Positions 17,587 to 26,097 of a stretch of 64,000 bases of DNA are shown one piece after another. The stretch's first letter is position 1. Each line of letters starts with the position of its first letter. A program made the position numbers and the translations under genes. Below the pieces are notes generated by a model, which was not told where the DNA came from, made no database searches, and saw nothing but the letters and a program-made list of their open reading frames with translations. The stretch covers positions 736,024 through 800,023 of the forward strand of contig NZ_JAUCGR010000001.1 of the NCBI RefSeq assembly GCF_030362815.1. The letters run 5' to 3'. The stretch comes from Cellulomonas edaphi (GTDB lineage: Bacteria > Actinomycetota > Actinomycetes > Actinomycetales > Cellulomonadaceae).

Positions 17587-19014
17587 TCAGCTCGCGGTGT
17601 CGATGGGCCGGACCGCGGCGGACGAGCTGGGGATGGTGGCGAACGCGACGAGCGCCCCCGCGGCCAGGAGGCCGGCGCACACCAGCATGGCCGTCCGGTT
17701 GGCGGGCGCCAGCGTCGCCGCGTCCGTGAGGGAGGAGCCGACTCCCGCGACGAGGGGCAGGACGGCGATCGCGAGCAGTCCGGCGATGCGGGCGACCGCG
17801 TTGTTCACACCGCTGGCCACGCCGGCCAGGTGGTCGGGTGCGGCAGCGAGCGCGGTCGTGGTCAGCGGCGCCACCGTGATCGACAGGCCGATGCCGAACA
17901 GGAGGATCCCCGGCAGGACGGCGGTGACGTACGGCGCGGAGGCGTCGATGCCGGCCAGCAGCGCCGCGCCGAGCGCGCACACCACCGGGCCGATGCTCAT
18001 CGGCAGGCGGGGGCCGATGCGCACGGCGAGCGCGCCCATGCGGGGCGAGAGCAGCCACATGAGGACGGTGACCGGGAGGGGCGCGAGCCCCGAGGCGAGA
18101 GGCGAGTACCCCGAGACCACCTGCAACGTGACGACGACGAAGAAGAACACGCCCGACAGTGCGGCGTAGATGAGCAGGGTCGCGCCGTTCACCCCCGCGA
18201 ACGGCCGCCAGCGGAACAGAGCGGGCGGGAGCAGGGGTGCGGGGTGGCGCGCCTCGACGACCACGAAGGCGATGAGCGCGAGGACCCCGCCGGCGAGCGT
18301 CGCGACGACGGCGGGGGTGGCCGAGCCGTGGTCCGTCCACGCCGTGAACCCGTAGGTGAGGCCGGCGAGCCCGAGGGCGCCGAGCACCGTGCCGCCGACG
18401 TCGAGCCGCTTGGCCGCGGAGCTGTCCATCGACTCGGGCACGTGCCGCAGGGTGACGGCGACGACGACGGCGACGAGCGGGACGTTGATCGCGAAGATCC
18501 AGCGCCAGGACGCGAGCTCGACGATCCAGCCGCCGAGGAACGGTGCGAGCGCGCCGGCCACGCCGGACAGGCCCGACCACGCGCCGATCGCCCGGGCGCG
18601 GTCCTCGCCGACGAACGTCGACTGGATGAGCGCGAGCGACCCCGGCGTCAGCAGGGCGCCGCCCACGCCCTGCAGCACGCGCGCGACGATCAGGGCCGTG
18701 ATTCCCGGAGCGAGCGCGCACAGCACGGACGCGAGACCGAACCAGACCACCCCCACCAGGAACACGCGCCTGCGGCCGAACCGGTCACCCAGCGAGCCGC
18801 CGAGCAGCAGGAACGCCGCGAGCGTGAGCGCATAGCCGTTCACCGTCCACTGCAGCTGTCCCGTGGTCGCGTCCAGGTCCTCGGCGATGTGGGGCAGGGC
18901 GATCGTGACGACCGTCGCGTCGATGAAGGCGATCGCCGAACCGAGGACCGTGGCCAGCAGCACCCACCGCCCGCGCGCAGAGGCGTAGGCGGGTGCGTCA
19001 GCGGGGGCGGTCAC
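17587..19014 (-). CDS. MFS multidrug exporter, DHA2 (EmrB/QacA) family
   Basis: A 475-residue membrane transporter; about 14 hydrophobic segments are expected for the family. Motif D1 is in FIDATVVTIALPHIAEDL, motif A is GGSLGDRFGRRRVF, and motif C (antiporter) is SGVAGALAPFLGGWIV, which also points to a drug/H+ antiporter. Charged residues in the first span (Asp in FIDATVV) are as in QacA-type proteins. The GTG start overlaps the ligD-like gene by 17 bp, so the two are co-transcribed although functionally unrelated on paper. No TetR or MarR regulator is adjacent. Confidence 0.9.
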   Translation of the reverse strand: MTAPADAPAYASARGRWVLLATVLGSAIAFIDATVVTIALPHIAEDLDATTGQLQWTVNGYALTLAAFLLLGGSLGDRFGRRRVFLVGVVWFGLASVLCALAPGITALIVARVLQGVGGALLTPGSLALIQSTFVGEDRARAIGAWSGLSGVAGALAPFLGGWIVELASWRWIFAINVPLVAVVVAVTLRHVPESMDSSAAKRLDVGGTVLGALGLAGLTYGFTAWTDHGSATPAVVATLAGGVLALIAFVVVEARHPAPLLPPALFRWRPFAGVNGATLLIYAALSGVFFFVVVTLQVVSGYSPLASGLAPLPVTVLMWLLSPRMGALAVRIGPRLPMSIGPVVCALGAALLAGIDASAPYVTAVLPGILLFGIGLSITVAPLTTTALAAAPDHLAGVASGVNNAVARIAGLLAIAVLPLVAGVGSSLTDAATLAPANRTAMLVCAGLLAAGALVAFATIPSSSAAVRPIDTAS

Positions 19015-20065
19015 GGTCCTTGCTGGGCTGGACGCGCTTGGGCTCGCCCGGCATCTTCGGGTACTCCGGCGGGTAGGGCAGGTCGCCGTGGCCCTCGTCG
19101 GCCGCCTGCCGGTCGGCCAGCTCGAGCAGCGACTCGATCGAGCCGCGCGGCTCGGTGTGGGCGACGAGCGGGGCGAACCGGTCGCCGACCTCCGCGAAGC
19201 GGGCGGGCATCGTCAGCACGTCGAAGTCGTCGGGGTGCACGTCGGGCACCTCGTCCCACGTCAGCGGGGCGGAGACGGTCGCGCGCGCGTTGGAGCGGAT
19301 GGAGTACGCCGAGGCGATGGTGCGGTCGCGGGCCATCTGGTTGTAGTCGACGAAGATCTTCGAGCCCCGCTCCTCCTTCCACCACTTCATGGTCACCTCC
19401 TCGGGCATGCGCCGTTCGAGCTCGCGCCCCAGGGCGATCGTCGCGCGGCGCGCATCGACGAACGACCAGCGCGGCTGGATGGGCACGAAGATGTGGATCC
19501 CGCGGCCGCCCGACGTCTTGGGCGTGCCCTCCAGCCCGTGCTCGGTCAGCAGCTCGCGGACGCGGGGCGCGATGCGCGCGGCGTCGGAGAAGTCCGTGCC
19601 CGGCTGGGGATCGAGGTCGATGCGCAGCTGGTCGGGCGAGTCGACGTCCGAGGACGTCACCGGCCACGGGTGGAAGGTCAGGGTGCCCAGGTTGGCGGCC
19701 CACGCGACCACGGCGACCTCGCTCGGCGCGACCTCGTCGGCGGTCCGCCCGCTCGGGAACCCGATGCGGGAGGTCTTGACGTACTCCGGGGCGCCCGCGG
19801 GCACGCGCTTCTGGTAGAACGCGTCGCCCGACGAGTCCGCCCGGGTGGCCAGCTTGGCGCCCTCGAAGACGCCCTTCGGCCACCGCTCGAGCGTCGTGGG
19901 CCGGTCCAGCAGCGCGCCGAGGATCCCGGCCCCCACGCTGACGAAGTACTCCACGACCTGCAGCTTGGTGATGCCCCGCTCGGGGAAGTAGACCTTGTCC
20001 GGGCTGCTCACGCGCACGGTACGGCCCTCGACCTCGAGCTCCACGGCGGGCGTCTTTGTCGGCAT
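18998..20065 (-). CDS. LigD-type polymerase/primase domain protein (stand-alone PolDom)
   Basis: A 355-residue archaeo-eukaryotic-primase-fold polymerase used in bacterial non-homologous end joining. The metal-binding motif is LRIDLDPQPG (Asp-x-Asp), preceded by LGTLTFHPWP; the SxH-like motif is SGGRGIHIFVPI and the later acidic motif is in GSKIFVDYNQMARDRT. No ligase or nuclease domain is attached, so ligase and Ku must be encoded elsewhere. ATG 20065 has TACGGT 7 nt upstream, so the transcript is leaderless and continues into the MFS gene. Confidence 0.92.
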   Translation of the reverse strand: MPTKTPAVELEVEGRTVRVSSPDKVYFPERGITKLQVVEYFVSVGAGILGALLDRPTTLERWPKGVFEGAKLATRADSSGDAFYQKRVPAGAPEYVKTSRIGFPSGRTADEVAPSEVAVVAWAANLGTLTFHPWPVTSSDVDSPDQLRIDLDPQPGTDFSDAARIAPRVRELLTEHGLEGTPKTSGGRGIHIFVPIQPRWSFVDARRATIALGRELERRMPEEVTMKWWKEERGSKIFVDYNQMARDRTIASAYSIRSNARATVSAPLTWDEVPDVHPDDFDVLTMPARFAEVGDRFAPLVAHTEPRGSIESLLELADRQAADEGHGDLPYPPEYPKMPGEPKRVQPSKDRDRPR

Positions 20066-20105
20066 GCTGCTCACCGTAGGCCCGGGGGCCCACACCCGCC
20101 GGGGT

Positions 20106-22982
20106 TCACGCGCGTCCGATGAGCCCTCGCTGGTGCGCGATCGACACCGCCTCGGCCCGACCGGACGCGCCGAGCTTGGCCAGCAGGTTGGACACGTGCA
20201 CTGAGACGGTCTTGCCCGAGATGAACAGCTTCTCGCCGATCTGCCGGTTGGACAGGCCCTGCGCGACCAGCGTGAGCACCTCGGCCTCCCGTGCGGTCAG
20301 CACGTCGGCGCCCGGGTTGGGGACGCCGACGAGCGTGAGGCGACCGCGCCTCGACAGGCTGCGGAGCGCGCCCGCGAGCGGCACCGCCCCCATGTCGTCG
20401 GCCTCCGCGAGCGCGATCGCCGCGTGCTCGCGCGCGCCGTCGCGGTCGCCCTGCTCCAGCAGCGACTCGGCGAGGCGGAACCGTGTGCGCGCCAGCTCGT
20501 AGCGGTAGCCGTAGTCGAACTCGCGCAGCGCGTCCGCCCACAGCGCGGGGTCGTTGCCGGCCGGGCCGAGCAGCCGCCCGTGCTCGGCACGGGCGCGGGC
20601 CAGCCACGCGCGACCCTCGGGACCCAGGCGTCCGCCGCGCGGGCGGCCGCGCTCGGCGGTGGTCAGCGCGCGCTCCAGCAGCGCGTCGCCCACGGTGAGG
20701 CGCGGCGCGGGGTCGCGGCCCTGCAGCCGGTCCTCCGCCGCGGCGTCGGCCAGCGCGGCGAGCCCGAGCGCCGACAGCCAGATGCCGCCCAGGAAGTAGT
20801 CGGTCCACGCGCGGCCCAGGAAGTCGATGACCTGCAGGGCCATCGCGACGGCCTCGTCGTACGCCCCGCGCCACGTCAGCGCGTCGGCCGCGCAGCCTCC
20901 CGCCACGAGGGCGTGGAAGCCGTCGCGCACCCACTCGGGCTGCAGCGCCGCCGCCCGTTCGGGCACGTCGTCGTCGCCGCGCGCGGTCGCGGCGTACAGG
21001 TCCACCGCGGTGAGCGGGCCCGTGCGGTCGTCGGGCACGTCCGCGACCGGCGGCGAGGGCGAGAGGTCGCCGAGCGTGTACTCGATCAGGCGCACCGACA
21101 GGGCCAGCTCCAGGCCGTAGGTGCTCGTGCCCAGTCCCACGGACCGGGCCCGGTCGAGGCCCTCGCGGGCGAGCAGCAGCGACGGGGCGAGGTGGCCGGC
21201 GTAGAAGCGGTTGAGCGCAAGGTTGTAGGTGGTGCGCAGCTCGGTGTCGAGGTCGCACGCCTCCCGCGCGCGATCGAGTGCGGTGGCCAGGAGCGTCGCC
21301 GCGCGGTCGGCGTCGTCGACCACCAGGACGGCGAGCGTGGTGAGCGCGTCGGACTCGGCGTCGCCCGCGCCCGCCTCGCGTGCCACGCGCACGGCCTGCT
21401 CACCGGCCTCGACCGCCGCCTCGTCCTGGTCCACGTTGAGCGCGCACCGCGCGTAGGTGGCCAGCGCCCAGGCCCGGGCGGGCGTGGGGTCGTCCCCGAC
21501 CGCCTCGAGCGCCCGCTCCGCCTCGAGCATGGCCTCCTCGAGGTGCTCGGCGGCCAGCAGGTGCCGAGCCAGCCGCGTGCGCAGGCCCGCCTGGCGGGGG
21601 ACGTCGTCGGCGGTGTCCTCGACGGCCGCACGCGCGAGCTGCACGCACCGGTCGACGAGACCTGCCGCGCTCGCGGCCGTCGCGGCGGCGGACAGCACGG
21701 CCGCGTGGTCCTCCCCGTCCGCCGTCGCAGGCTCCCCGACGGCGTCCCACAGGCGCAGCACGGCCTCGAGGTGCCGCAGCTCCTCGGCGGGAGCGAGCAC
21801 CTCGTGCGCCTGGTGCGCTGCGCTGCGGGACGCGGACCAGGCCACGGGCAGGTCGGGAGCGCGCAGCGCGTGGCTGGCGAGCTGCGACGACGGCCCGAGC
21901 GTCGGGTCGGCCTGCAGCGCGCGCAGGTACGCGCGGTGCAGCGACGACACCTCTCCCGGCAGCAGGTCGGCCGCGACGGCCTCGGCGAGCAGGGCGTGGC
22001 GGAACGCGAGGTGGTTGTCGTCCTCGACGGCGAGCACGTGGTGCGCGACGGCCTCACGCAGGGCGGCGTCGAAGCCGGCGAACCCCTCGCCGACGGCCGC
22101 GCGCAGCAGCCGCTCGTCCACCCGCCGCCCGGCCACGGACGCGACGCGCACCAGCTGCTGCACCTCCGGCTCGAGCACCTCGAGCCGGGTGCGCAGGACG
22201 TCCGCGAGGGACCACGGCAGCTCGTCGGCGTCGGCGCCCGCCTCCAGGAGCTCCTGGGCGAAGTAGGCGTTGCCCTCGGACCGGTCCGCGACGCGGCGCA
22301 GCTCCTGCTCGGCGACCGGCGACCCCGTCACCGCGACGGTGAACTCGCGCAGCTCCTCGGGCGTAAAGGGCGGCAGGTCGAGCCGCTGCACGCGGGGGTG
22401 CCGCACGAGCTCGGCCGCGGCCGGGCGCCACGGGTGCCGGCGGTGCAGGTCGTCCGTGCGGTAGCTCGCCACGACGAGCAGGTGCTGGTCGCGCAGTCGC
22501 GAGACGAGGAAGCGCAGCACGTCGCGGCTCGACGCGTCCGCCCAGTGCACGTCCTCCACGACCAGCAGCAGCGGCCGGCCCTCGGCCCCCACCGCGCCCA
22601 GCACCTCCACGAGGCCCTCGAACAGCTGCAGGCGGTTGGCCGAGCCGTCGCCCGGCGCCTGTCCGGGCATGAGGCGCGCGAGCGCGGGCCGGGCGGCGAC
22701 GATCTCGTCGACCGTGTCGGGAGCCAGCGCGCGCAGCTGCGCGAGCGTCTCCGCGAACGGCAGGTAGGGCAGCCCGACGTCGCCCAGGTCGACGCAGTGC
22801 GTGACGACGACGTGCGCCCCGGACTCCGCGGCCAGCGCCGCGACGTGCTGCAGCAGCCGCGTCTTGCCCACGCCGGCGTCGGCCGCGAGCAGCACGGCTC
22901 CAGCCATGCCGGTGCCCGCGCGGTCGAGCGCCTCCACCAGCAAGGCGACCTCGTCCGCGCGGGCGACGAAAGGTGCGTTCAT
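20106..22982 (-). CDS. Large LuxR-family (LAL, AAA-ATPase) transcriptional regulator
   Basis: A 958-residue ATP-dependent regulator of the MalT/LAL type. The N-terminal ATPase has Walker A AADAGVGKTRLL and Walker B LLLVVEDVHWAD (about residues 120-135). A long TPR-like helical middle follows, and a C-terminal LuxR HTH of about 65 residues (LTAREAEVLTLVAQGLSNRQ ... VSVHVSNLLAKLG). These act as ligand-gated activators; the inducer and targets are unknown. ATG 22982 is chosen because it overlaps the TGA of the upstream 62-residue gene (ATGA). Another ATG lies at 22997. Confidence 0.9.
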   Translation of the reverse strand: MNAPFVARADEVALLVEALDRAGTGMAGAVLLAADAGVGKTRLLQHVAALAAESGAHVVVTHCVDLGDVGLPYLPFAETLAQLRALAPDTVDEIVAARPALARLMPGQAPGDGSANRLQLFEGLVEVLGAVGAEGRPLLLVVEDVHWADASSRDVLRFLVSRLRDQHLLVVASYRTDDLHRRHPWRPAAAELVRHPRVQRLDLPPFTPEELREFTVAVTGSPVAEQELRRVADRSEGNAYFAQELLEAGADADELPWSLADVLRTRLEVLEPEVQQLVRVASVAGRRVDERLLRAAVGEGFAGFDAALREAVAHHVLAVEDDNHLAFRHALLAEAVAADLLPGEVSSLHRAYLRALQADPTLGPSSQLASHALRAPDLPVAWSASRSAAHQAHEVLAPAEELRHLEAVLRLWDAVGEPATADGEDHAAVLSAAATAASAAGLVDRCVQLARAAVEDTADDVPRQAGLRTRLARHLLAAEHLEEAMLEAERALEAVGDDPTPARAWALATYARCALNVDQDEAAVEAGEQAVRVAREAGAGDAESDALTTLAVLVVDDADRAATLLATALDRAREACDLDTELRTTYNLALNRFYAGHLAPSLLLAREGLDRARSVGLGTSTYGLELALSVRLIEYTLGDLSPSPPVADVPDDRTGPLTAVDLYAATARGDDDVPERAAALQPEWVRDGFHALVAGGCAADALTWRGAYDEAVAMALQVIDFLGRAWTDYFLGGIWLSALGLAALADAAAEDRLQGRDPAPRLTVGDALLERALTTAERGRPRGGRLGPEGRAWLARARAEHGRLLGPAGNDPALWADALREFDYGYRYELARTRFRLAESLLEQGDRDGAREHAAIALAEADDMGAVPLAGALRSLSRRGRLTLVGVPNPGADVLTAREAEVLTLVAQGLSNRQIGEKLFISGKTVSVHVSNLLAKLGASGRAEAVSIAHQRGLIGRA

Positions 22983-23167
22983 CGGGCCGCGTGCCATGCC
23001 CCCGATCCTCGCAGCAGCCACCGACGCGCGGTGGCGCCCGAGCCGTCGCGGCGCTTGGCGGTGCGTCGCGCCGTCCGGCGTGCGCGTGTGCCGGCCACGT
23101 CCGCGCGCATGCTCTCGCGCCGGTAGGCGAGCTCGGCGTCGAGCCCGGGTCCCCAGATCTCGTTCAT
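22979..23167 (-). CDS. 62-residue Arg-rich small protein coupled to the LuxR regulator
   Basis: A short gene with a strong GGAGGAG ribosome-binding site 7 nt before ATG 23167 (MNEIWGPGLDAELAYRRESM...). Its TGA overlaps the regulator's ATG (ATGA), so the two are translationally coupled. The N-terminal ELAYRRE pattern is shared by many tiny actinobacterial proteins of unknown role. The rest is highly basic (about 17 Arg) and ends in a Trp-containing segment, suggesting membrane or nucleic-acid contact. It may be a partner or a translational leader for the regulator. No function assigned. Confidence 0.7.
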   Translation of the reverse strand: MNEIWGPGLDAELAYRRESMRADVAGTRARRTARRTAKRRDGSGATARRWLLRGSGAWHAAR

Positions 23168-23283
23168 CGACTTCTCCTCCGCTCGGTGGGCCGGTGCTCC
23201 GGTCCCTGCTGACACCCACGACTCTCGTCCTGAGGTCGCAGCCGGCGGATCGGACGATCGACGGGTTCTGGCGCCGAGAACGC

Positions 23284-23310
23284 TCTGAGGTGGTCTGAGG
23301 TACCTCAGAC
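23284..23310. promoter_or_regulatory. Candidate operator: perfect 18-bp palindrome plus an extra half-site
   Basis: GTCTGAGGTACCTCAGAC (23293-23310) is fully palindromic. A third copy of TCTGAGGT lies at 23284-23291, 10 bp upstream in direct orientation. It is between the divergent regulator unit (minus) and the kinase gene (plus), so it could control either. Confidence 0.55.
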
Positions 23311-23378
23311 GGGTGTCAGTCCTGCTCCTGCGGCGCTCCCACCCGGCGGATCGCGGCGCCGTCGTGCACCCTGGTCAG

Positions 23379-23825
23379 GTGGGAGACGTCAGGGATCTGC
23401 GCAGCGCGCCGAGCGTGCGCCGAGCCGAACGCCAGACGCCGTCGTTCCAGGACGAGATGGTGCTGCGGGCCGAGCCTCGTGCGCCGCGCGCCGTGCGGCA
23501 CTGGGTGATGCGCACCATCGCGGGCCTGGGGGTGACCGGAGCGGCCAACCAGGTGGTCGAGCTCCTCACGGCCGAGCTGGTCTCGAACGCGGTGGTGCAC
23601 GGACCCGAAGGGGGTGAGATCCGGGTGCAGCTGCGGGTCGCCGGGTCCAGCGTGCGGGTCGAGGTCCAGGACACCGGCCACGGGTCGCCCACGGTCCGCC
23701 ATCCCGAGCTGACCGCGCCGAGCGGCCGCGGCCTGGCCCTCGTCGAGGCGCTCTCGGGGTCCTGGGGAACCCGGCCGGACGAGTCCGGGACGTCGGTGTG
23801 GTTCGAGGTCGACGCCGACGCCTGA
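23379..23825 (+). CDS. RsbW-like ATPase / anti-sigma-type kinase (second copy)
   Basis: About 148 residues of HATPase_c_2 fold. The N box is LLTAELVSNAVVHGP, the G1 region is VEVQDTGHGSP and the G2 motif is SGRGLALVEALSG. It is a paralogue of the kinase at 12789-13271 and, like it, lacks a neighbouring SigB-type sigma. Starts: GTG 23379 has CACCCT 6 nt upstream (leaderless pattern). An in-frame GTG at 23313 is only 2 bp after the palindrome, and ATG 23457 would still leave the whole kinase core. I prefer 23379. Confidence 0.8.
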   Translation: MGDVRDLRSAPSVRRAERQTPSFQDEMVLRAEPRAPRAVRHWVMRTIAGLGVTGAANQVVELLTAELVSNAVVHGPEGGEIRVQLRVAGSSVRVEVQDTGHGSPTVRHPELTAPSGRGLALVEALSGSWGTRPDESGTSVWFEVDADA

Positions 23826-23903
23826 CCGCTCTGGCCTGGACATTCGGCCCGTTTCGCGTAGTTTCGGCCACGGGACGTGCGTGACGTGAGGAGTGGGACC
23901 GGG

Positions 23904-25358
23904 ATGAGCGACGACGAGGTGCAGCGGGTGGTGACGACGATCCGGGTGCCGCAGATCAGCGCCGAGGTGCGTGAGGACGGCACGGGCGAGATCTCCGTCG
24001 ACGGCAGGATCGAGCGCATCCAGCGCGACACCCTCCAAGAGGCCGGCGCCGCCATCACCACCCGGATCGCCGAGCTCGCCGACGAGGTGGGCCAGCCGCT
24101 GCCCGTGCAGGTCAAGGACCCCGAGGGCGTGTGGGCGCTGCTGATCCACCCTGACGGCACCGTCGACGAGGCGCCGGTCGACGAGCCCGCCGATCTGCCC
24201 GCGGCCGCATCCGAGCCGGCCGCACCGGCGCCCACCTCCGGGCCCGTGACCGCGGTCGACGAGCCGTCGGAGCCGGTGGCCGCGGCGGAGCCTGCGAACC
24301 CGATGCCCGCGACCCCGGACCCCGTCCCGGCCCCCGAAAACGCCGCGCCGGAGCCGGCCGCCGCGACCGAGCCACCAGCCGGGCTCATCCCTGCCGCCGT
24401 CCCGCCGCGCGACCGCTCAGCCACGCTGCCGACGCTCGACGACCTGCTCGCCGCGCGGCACCCCGTGACGGCCGGGCCGGCGGAACGGGGCTGGCGCGTG
24501 GGCCTGCGCCGGGTGACGTTCGGCGCCGTCTCGCCGGGCCCGGGCCGCGCGGAGCAGCGCCACCGGGTGCAGCAGGCGGCGGTGCGCCGGGGCTTCGACG
24601 GGCCCAAGACGATCGTCGTGATCAATCCCAAGGGCGGGGCCCACAAGACCACCGCGACGATGATGCTCGCCGCGACCTTCGGGCTCGAGCGGGGCGGCTA
24701 CACGCTCGCGTGGGACAACAACGAGACCCGCGGCACGCTGGGCTGGCGCTCGGCGCACACGGACCACGCGAACACCGCGGTCGACCTGCTGCGTGCGCTG
24801 CCGACGCTCGGCGACGAGGGCACCGTGCGCGTGGGAGACCTCGACGGGTACGTGCGCACCCAGTCCTCGCAGCAGTTCGACGTGCTCGCGTCCGACGAGG
24901 ACTCCGCGTCCGCCGCCTCGATCGACGCCGCGGCGTTCACGTCGCTGCACGACGTCCTCTCGCGCTTCTACCGCGTGCTGGTGGTGGACACGGGCAACAA
25001 CATGCGGGCCTCGAACTGGCAGGCGGCCGTCGCCGCCGCGGACCAGATCGTGGTGGTCAGCACCATCCGCGAGGACACCGCGCAGTCGGCCGCGTGGGCG
25101 CTCGACGCCCTGCGCGCCACGGGCCACGAGGACGCGGTCCGCCGGGCCGTGACCGTGCTCTCGGAGCCGGACCGCAAGGTGGACAAGGACCTGCGACGCC
25201 GGCTGCGCAGCCACTTCGGTGCCCTCACCCGCGCGATCGTCGAGGTTCCCCACGACTCGGGTCTGGTCGCCGGCGGACCGATCGACTACGACAGCCTCAA
25301 GCCGGCCACCCGGGAGGCGTGGCTGCGGGCGACGGCGGTCGTCGCCGACGGCCTGTAG
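23904..25358 (+). CDS. MinD/ParA-like ATPase with Pro/Ala-rich N-terminal region
   Basis: 484 residues. Residues 1-90 form a small alpha/beta region of unknown type, 90-160 are Pro/Ala/Glu-rich and likely disordered, and 230-484 are a SIMIBI ATPase. The deviant Walker A is VINPKGGAHKTTA (about 239-251): the canonical KGGVGKTT has become KGGAHKTT. The later Walker B-like strand is YRVLVVDTGNNM. Proteins with a disordered N-terminus and a MinD-like end occur near type VII secretion systems (EspI-like), but no other secretion gene is here. RBS GAGGAG at about 23888; candidate promoter TGGACA (23837) and TAGTTT (23859). Confidence 0.78.
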   Translation: MSDDEVQRVVTTIRVPQISAEVREDGTGEISVDGRIERIQRDTLQEAGAAITTRIAELADEVGQPLPVQVKDPEGVWALLIHPDGTVDEAPVDEPADLPAAASEPAAPAPTSGPVTAVDEPSEPVAAAEPANPMPATPDPVPAPENAAPEPAAATEPPAGLIPAAVPPRDRSATLPTLDDLLAARHPVTAGPAERGWRVGLRRVTFGAVSPGPGRAEQRHRVQQAAVRRGFDGPKTIVVINPKGGAHKTTATMMLAATFGLERGGYTLAWDNNETRGTLGWRSAHTDHANTAVDLLRALPTLGDEGTVRVGDLDGYVRTQSSQQFDVLASDEDSASAASIDAAAFTSLHDVLSRFYRVLVVDTGNNMRASNWQAAVAAADQIVVVSTIREDTAQSAAWALDALRATGHEDAVRRAVTVLSEPDRKVDKDLRRRLRSHFGALTRAIVEVPHDSGLVAGGPIDYDSLKPATREAWLRATAVVADGL

Positions 25359-25377
25359 CGGCTGCTTCCTCCCACCG

Positions 25378-25410
25378 TGCAAGATTCGACCCGGCCGCCA
25401 CACAAGCGGG
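25378..25410 (+). promoter_or_regulatory. Putative ECF promoter, copy 1 (before the sigma gene)
   Basis: TGCAAGATTCG (25378-25388), 11 bp, then ACACAAGCGGG (25400-25410). The same two blocks at the same spacing precede the next gene at 26032-26064. This is the pattern expected for an autoregulated ECF sigma factor. Confidence 0.6.
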
Positions 25411-25461
25411 TGGGGCGACGTCTGTCGCCCGTCGATTCGCTGGTGCAGCGCAGGGGGCAGG

Positions 25462-26010
25462 GTGGGCGTGCAGACCGAGGAAGCCGCGGTGGGCGTGGAC
25501 GACGAGCGCGAGCAGGGCGATGAGCCGCGCGCCGAGCGGGGCGCGCCGTGGTTCGAGGCCCTGGTGCGCGACCACGCCACGCCCGTGCACCGCTACCTCG
25601 CGCGCAGGGTCGCGGCCGACGACGTCGAGGACCTGACCGCGGACGTGCTGACCATCGCGTGGCGACGACGCGAGGAGGTGCCCTCCGGCGCCGAGCTGCC
25701 CTGGCTGTACCGCACGGCGGGCTTCGTGGTCGCGAACCACCGTCGCAAGTCACGTCCGGTGCTGATGGCCGACGTCCCGGAGGACGCGGACGACGACGAC
25801 CCCGCCCTGCTCGCCGTGCGCGACGACCAGGCGCGCCGTGCGTTGGCCGCCCTCAGCCCCCGGGACCGGCAGATCGTGCTGCTGCACGCCTGGGAGGGAC
25901 TCACCGGCGACGGGCTCGCGGAGGTCCTCGGGATCGGCCGGGGTGGGGCGGACGCCGCCCTGAGCCGCGCCCGCTCCAGACTCGCCGCGGCGTGGGCAGC
26001 GCAGGGCTGA
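25462..26010 (+). CDS. ECF-type RNA polymerase sigma factor
   Basis: About 182 residues. Region 2 spans roughly residues 28-90 (FEALVRDHATPVHRYLARRV, then DVEDLTADVLTIAWRRREEV, then LPWLYRTAGFVVANHRRK). Region 4 spans about 120-180 (ALAALSPRDRQIVLLHAWEG, then LAEVLGIGRGGADAALSRAR). Start could be GTG 25462 or GTG 25468; a run of G at 25453-25457 is a suitable RBS for either. The next gene, a single-span membrane protein, is its likely anti-sigma or effector. An identical promoter motif before both genes suggests positive autoregulation. Confidence 0.9.
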   Translation: MGVQTEEAAVGVDDEREQGDEPRAERGAPWFEALVRDHATPVHRYLARRVAADDVEDLTADVLTIAWRRREEVPSGAELPWLYRTAGFVVANHRRKSRPVLMADVPEDADDDDPALLAVRDDQARRALAALSPRDRQIVLLHAWEGLTGDGLAEVLGIGRGGADAALSRARSRLAAAWAAQG

Positions 26011-26031
26011 GCCCGCGCTGCTGGTCGCGGC

Positions 26032-26064
26032 TGCAAGATTCGCCGAGCCGGGGACACAGACGGG
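26032..26064 (+). promoter_or_regulatory. Putative ECF promoter, copy 2 (before the membrane protein gene)
   Basis: TGCAAGATTCG (26032-26042), 11 bp, then ACACAGACGGG (26054-26064). It matches copy 1 at 11 of 11 and 9 of 11 positions with identical spacing, while the 11-bp spacers differ. Confidence 0.6.
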
Positions 26065-26097
26065 GTGGAAGCAACCGCCTCGTGACCCTCGGAGCCC

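Noticed and set aside
16573-19779. Plus-strand open frame of more than 1000 codons opposite the DUF3806, MFS and LigD genes
   Set aside because: It runs across three well-supported minus-strand genes and encodes only Arg/Gly/Asp/His-rich low-complexity sequence.
22982-23219. LuxR regulator starting further upstream at 23219
   Set aside because: The extension is Arg/Gly/Pro-rich without conserved sequence and overlaps the well-supported 62-residue gene.
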